Origin: Bacteroidota bacterium
Lineage (GTDB): Bacteria > Bacteroidota > Ignavibacteria > Ignavibacteriales > Ignavibacteriaceae
Reading direction: 5' to 3'
NCBI GenBank assembly: GCA_022567875.1
Contig: JADFGB010000024.1
Location: 1-9,320 of the forward strand
Length of the DNA: 9,320 nucleotides
In this document: positions 7,249 through 9,320 of the stretch, in pieces
Layout of the letters: each line of letters opens with the position of its first letter
How positions within the stretch are numbered: the stretch's first letter is position 1
The notes under the pieces: model-generated
Seen by the model: the letters and a program-made list of their open reading frames with translations, nothing else
The model's database searches: none
Told to the model about the DNA's origin: nothing
Program-made: the position numbers and the translations under genes

Positions 7249-7262
7249 TAATTTTAAAATTA
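7249..7262. promoter_or_regulatory. A+T palindrome upstream of hemB, possible operator
   Basis: TAATTTTAAAATTA is a perfect 14-base palindrome centred about 40 bases before the hemB start. A TetR dimer could use such a site, but a palindrome of this length is expected about once by chance in 9 kb of such A+T-rich DNA. No clear -35/-10 pair surrounds it. Confidence 0.2.
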
Positions 7263-7285
7263 TATTTTAAATGACTTTATTTATC

Positions 7286-7289
7286 GGAG
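7286..7289 (+). promoter_or_regulatory. Ribosome binding site for hemB
   Basis: GGAG is 6 bases before ATG 7296 and only 3 before ATG 7293. The 6-base spacing matches hemE and hemN in this window, so the second of the two adjacent ATG codons is the better start. Confidence 0.6.
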
Positions 7290-7295
7290 AAAATG

Positions 7296-8279
7296 ATGGC
7301 TAACTATCCAACCAAAAGATTGAGAAGATTACGTTATAATCCAATTATAAGAGACATGGTTAGAGAAACCTCTCTTTCAAAAAATGATTTAATTTATCCA
7401 TTATTTGTAATACACGGAGAAAATGTGAAAAACCCTGTGAAATCTATGCCGGGTGTTTTTCAGTTTTCAATTGATAATCTTATCAAAGAATGCGAAGAGC
7501 TTGTTGTTTTAGGAGTGCCTGCAATTATTCTTTTTGGAATACCTGAACACAAAGACGAAAAAGGTTCTGAAGCATACGACGATAATGGAATTATTCAAAG
7601 AGCAGTTAGAGAAATTAAAGCTAAAATTAAAAACCTTTTAATAATTACAGATGTTTGCTTATGCGAGTATACTTCTCACGGACACTGTGGGGTTTTGGAT
7701 GGTGAAGAAATATTAAACGATGAAACTGTTTCTCTGCTTGCAAAAGAATCTGTATCTCATGCTCAAGCCGGCGCTGATATTATAGCACCGTCGGATATGA
7801 TGGATGGAAGGGTCTTAGCAATAAGAAAAGCTTTAGACTACAAGGGATTTACAAAAATTCCGATTATGAGTTACTCCGCAAAATATTCTTCCGGTTATTA
7901 CGGTCCCTTCAGAGATGCTGCCGGTTCTTCTCCTTCTTTCGGCGACAGACGCTCTCACCAAATGGACATTGCAAACGGAGATGAAGCTATAAGAGAAATT
8001 GAGTCTGATATTGATGAAGGTGCTGATATTGTTATGGTTAAACCAGCCGGTCCTTATCTTGATATAATAAGAAGAGTAAAAGAAAAATTTGGAATGCCAA
8101 CTGCTGCGTATCAGGTTAGTGGTGAATATTCAATGATAAAAGCTGCGGGAATAAACGGCTGGATTGACGAAGAAAGGGTGATGATTGAATCACTTATAGC
8201 AATTAAGCGAGCAGGTGCAGATATGATTCTTACCTACTTCGCAAAAGATGTTGCTAAATATTTGGATAAAAAAGAATAG
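7296..8279 (+). CDS. hemB: Porphobilinogen synthase (5-aminolevulinate dehydratase)
   Basis: HemB condenses two 5-aminolevulinate molecules into porphobilinogen, the substrate of HemC; it is the earliest reaction encoded here although its gene is last among the hem genes. The 327-residue product has the normal length. Seen, numbered from ATG 7296: [14 protein letters not shown] with Cys121, Cys123 and Cys131, the three zinc ligands of the cysteine-type enzymes rather than the Asp-rich magnesium type; [14 protein letters not shown] with Lys196 and [10 protein letters not shown] with Lys249, the two Schiff-base lysines; the [11 protein letters not shown] lid region; and [10 protein letters not shown]. 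The enzyme is normally a cytoplasmic octamer. ATG 7293 directly upstream is possible but is only 3 bases from GGAG. The gap of about 68 bases after hemY could hold a separate promoter, though none is clear. Identification is secure. Confidence 0.98.
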   Translation: MANYPTKRLRRLRYNPIIRDMVRETSLSKNDLIYPLFVIHGENVKNPVKSMPGVFQFSIDNLIKECEELVVLGVPAIILFGIPEHKDEKGSEAYDDNGIIQRAVREIKAKIKNLLIITDVCLCEYTSHGHCGVLDGEEILNDETVSLLAKESVSHAQAGADIIAPSDMMDGRVLAIRKALDYKGFTKIPIMSYSAKYSSGYYGPFRDAAGSSPSFGDRRSHQMDIANGDEAIREIESDIDEGADIVMVKPAGPYLDIIRRVKEKFGMPTAAYQVSGEYSMIKAAGINGWIDEERVMIESLIAIKRAGADMILTYFAKDVAKYLDKKE

Positions 8280-8325
8280 TTTTTTGTTTTTGTGTAAACA
8301 ATAATTTCTATAATTATTTTAAAAA

Positions 8326-9320
8326 ATGAAATTAAATGAAAAATTCATCTCACAAGTAAAAAACATTTTGGTTGTTGGAAAAAACAACCAAATAGGAGAT
8401 ATGATTTGTTCTCTACCTTTATATGCTGCTTTAAAAAAACGTTTCCCACTCACAAAGATTACACTCGTTGCAGCAAAGACAAACTACCCTATACAAATAA
8501 AAGAAATAAACCCACATATTGACAGAATCCTTACTTTAGACAGGTCAACATTAAAATCATCCATAATATTTTTACGGAAACTTAGAAATATAAAATACCA
8601 AATCGGTATTGTCCCCTCTACCATTACTCTTTCATCTACTTCACATATTATTAATTTTTTATCGAGGGCAAAAATAAGGGTTGGAGTTAGAAGCATTAAC
8701 GGGGTAAAAAACAATACTTCCTGCCTGTTGAATGTTAAAAAAGATTTTAATTGGAAAACAGAGAAGAAACACCAAAGAAACAGAAATTTAGATATTGTTG
8801 AACAGATTGGGTGTTATTTATCTAACGAAGAATTAAAAAACATTAAAATTAATATCGATGAAGAAAATGTCTCTTTTGCAAAAAAATATGTAGAGGAAAA
8901 TTTTCCCGATAAAAATAAGGTTATTATCGCCATTCATCCCGGAGCGGGTAAGAGAGAAAACATTTGGGATGTTGAAAAATTTAAGTCATTAATAAAAAAA
9001 CTAAACGAACGATACCGTCCTTACTTTTTAATAACAGCCGGTCATACGGATTCTAATATTATAAAAAACTTATCGTTATTTTTAAATGAAAACGGTATAT
9101 CTTTTCATATAGCTGAAAATATAGAAATTAAAAGACTCGGAGATTTGCTTAGAAAAACAAACATTTACATAACAAATGACACGGGTACTATGCATATTGC
9201 AGATTCTGCAGGTGGAACTGTTTTGGCTTTATTTGGACCTACAAAAAATTATGAATGGGGACCAGACAGGAAAAAAAGTATTTCAATTCAATCAACCAAA
9301 AATAACATTAATGATGTTAC
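8326..9320 (+). CDS. Glycosyltransferase family 9 (heptosyltransferase-like), 3'-truncated by window edge
   Basis: The frame is open from ATG 8326 to the window end, giving 331 residues with no stop, so the C-terminus is missing. The fold matches the GT-B ADP-heptose:lipopolysaccharide heptosyltransferases: strand ILVVGKNNQIGDMICSLP (14-31) carrying the IGD motif of the N-terminal Rossmann domain, a central IAIHPGAG (His204) that begins the C-terminal domain, and NDTGTMHIADSAGG (284-297) followed by ALFGPT (301-306), the nucleotide-sugar binding signature of the family. Such enzymes work on the cytoplasmic side of the inner membrane and add sugars to the lipopolysaccharide core. The acceptor and exact sugar cannot be told from the sequence, so I give no gene symbol. 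No ribosome binding site is visible before the start, but the first beta strand requires it. The gap after hemB is 46 bases of A+T-rich sequence. A role in haem metabolism is unlikely. Confidence 0.92.
   Translation, partial: MKLNEKFISQVKNILVVGKNNQIGDMICSLPLYAALKKRFPLTKITLVAAKTNYPIQIKEINPHIDRILTLDRSTLKSSIIFLRKLRNIKYQIGIVPSTITLSSTSHIINFLSRAKIRVGVRSINGVKNNTSCLLNVKKDFNWKTEKKHQRNRNLDIVEQIGCYLSNEELKNIKINIDEENVSFAKKYVEENFPDKNKVIIAIHPGAGKRENIWDVEKFKSLIKKLNERYRPYFLITAGHTDSNIIKNLSLFLNENGISFHIAENIEIKRLGDLLRKTNIYITNDTGTMHIADSAGGTVLALFGPTKNYEWGPDRKKSISIQSTKNNINDV

Noticed and set aside
8268..8290. Intrinsic terminator after hemB (A6, 6-base loop, T6 then more T)
   Set aside because: The stem is only six A-T pairs spanning the stop codon; too weak to call a terminator in such A+T-rich DNA.
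8301..8320. Hairpin or terminator ahead of the glycosyltransferase gene (ATAATT/AATTAT)
   Set aside because: Six A-T pairs with a short T-run are expected by chance here and there is no G+C in the stem.
8395..8403. Internal start for the glycosyltransferase at ATG 8401 preceded by GGAG
   Set aside because: It would delete the first beta strand and the IGD motif, and the ribosome site is only 2 bases from the ATG.
8484..8714. Reverse-strand open frame of 76 codons
   Set aside because: It lies wholly within the glycosyltransferase gene, whose family motifs run through both sides of it; it has no recognisable domain.

Overview
The window is a compact, plus-strand haem biosynthesis cluster from an A+T-rich bacterium (about one third G+C by eye), followed by the start of a cell-envelope glycosyltransferase gene. 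The heptosyltransferase-like GT9 gene suggests a Gram-negative cell. The composition, the gene order hemC-hemD-hemE-hemN...hemB and the protein style fit the Bacteroidota/Chlorobiota/Ignavibacteriota group. That taxonomic guess is an inference from recall, not a search.

Layout: 2-799 hemC (5' end cut off by the window edge); 808-2217 a single gene encoding a complete TetR-type regulator fused to a complete uroporphyrinogen-III synthase (HemD); 2245-3315 hemE; 3348-4724 hemN; a 154-base spacer with tandem and inverted repeats; 4879-5820 hemH; 5827-7227 a HemY-type protoporphyrinogen oxidase gene, with a small hairpin over its last codons; 7296-8279 hemB; 8326 to the window end, a GT9 glycosyltransferase gene (3' end cut off). 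No gap between genes reaches 300 bases. All genes are co-directional and mostly closely spaced, so one operon, or two split at the hemN-hemH spacer, is likely.

The cluster encodes every step from 5-aminolevulinate to protohaem: HemB makes porphobilinogen, HemC hydroxymethylbilane, HemD uroporphyrinogen III, HemE coproporphyrinogen III, HemN protoporphyrinogen IX without oxygen, the HemY-type oxidase protoporphyrin IX, and HemH inserts iron. A genuine HemN and no HemQ in view point to the protoporphyrin-dependent branch. The enzymes that make 5-aminolevulinate (hemA, hemL) are not in the window and may lie upstream of hemC.

The most unusual item is the TetR-HemD fusion. It joins a DNA-binding regulator to the enzyme that commits linear tetrapyrrole to the macrocycle, inside the operon it might control. 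No ATG, GTG or TTG codon lies in frame for about 240 bases around the domain junction, so HemD appears to be made only as part of the fusion.
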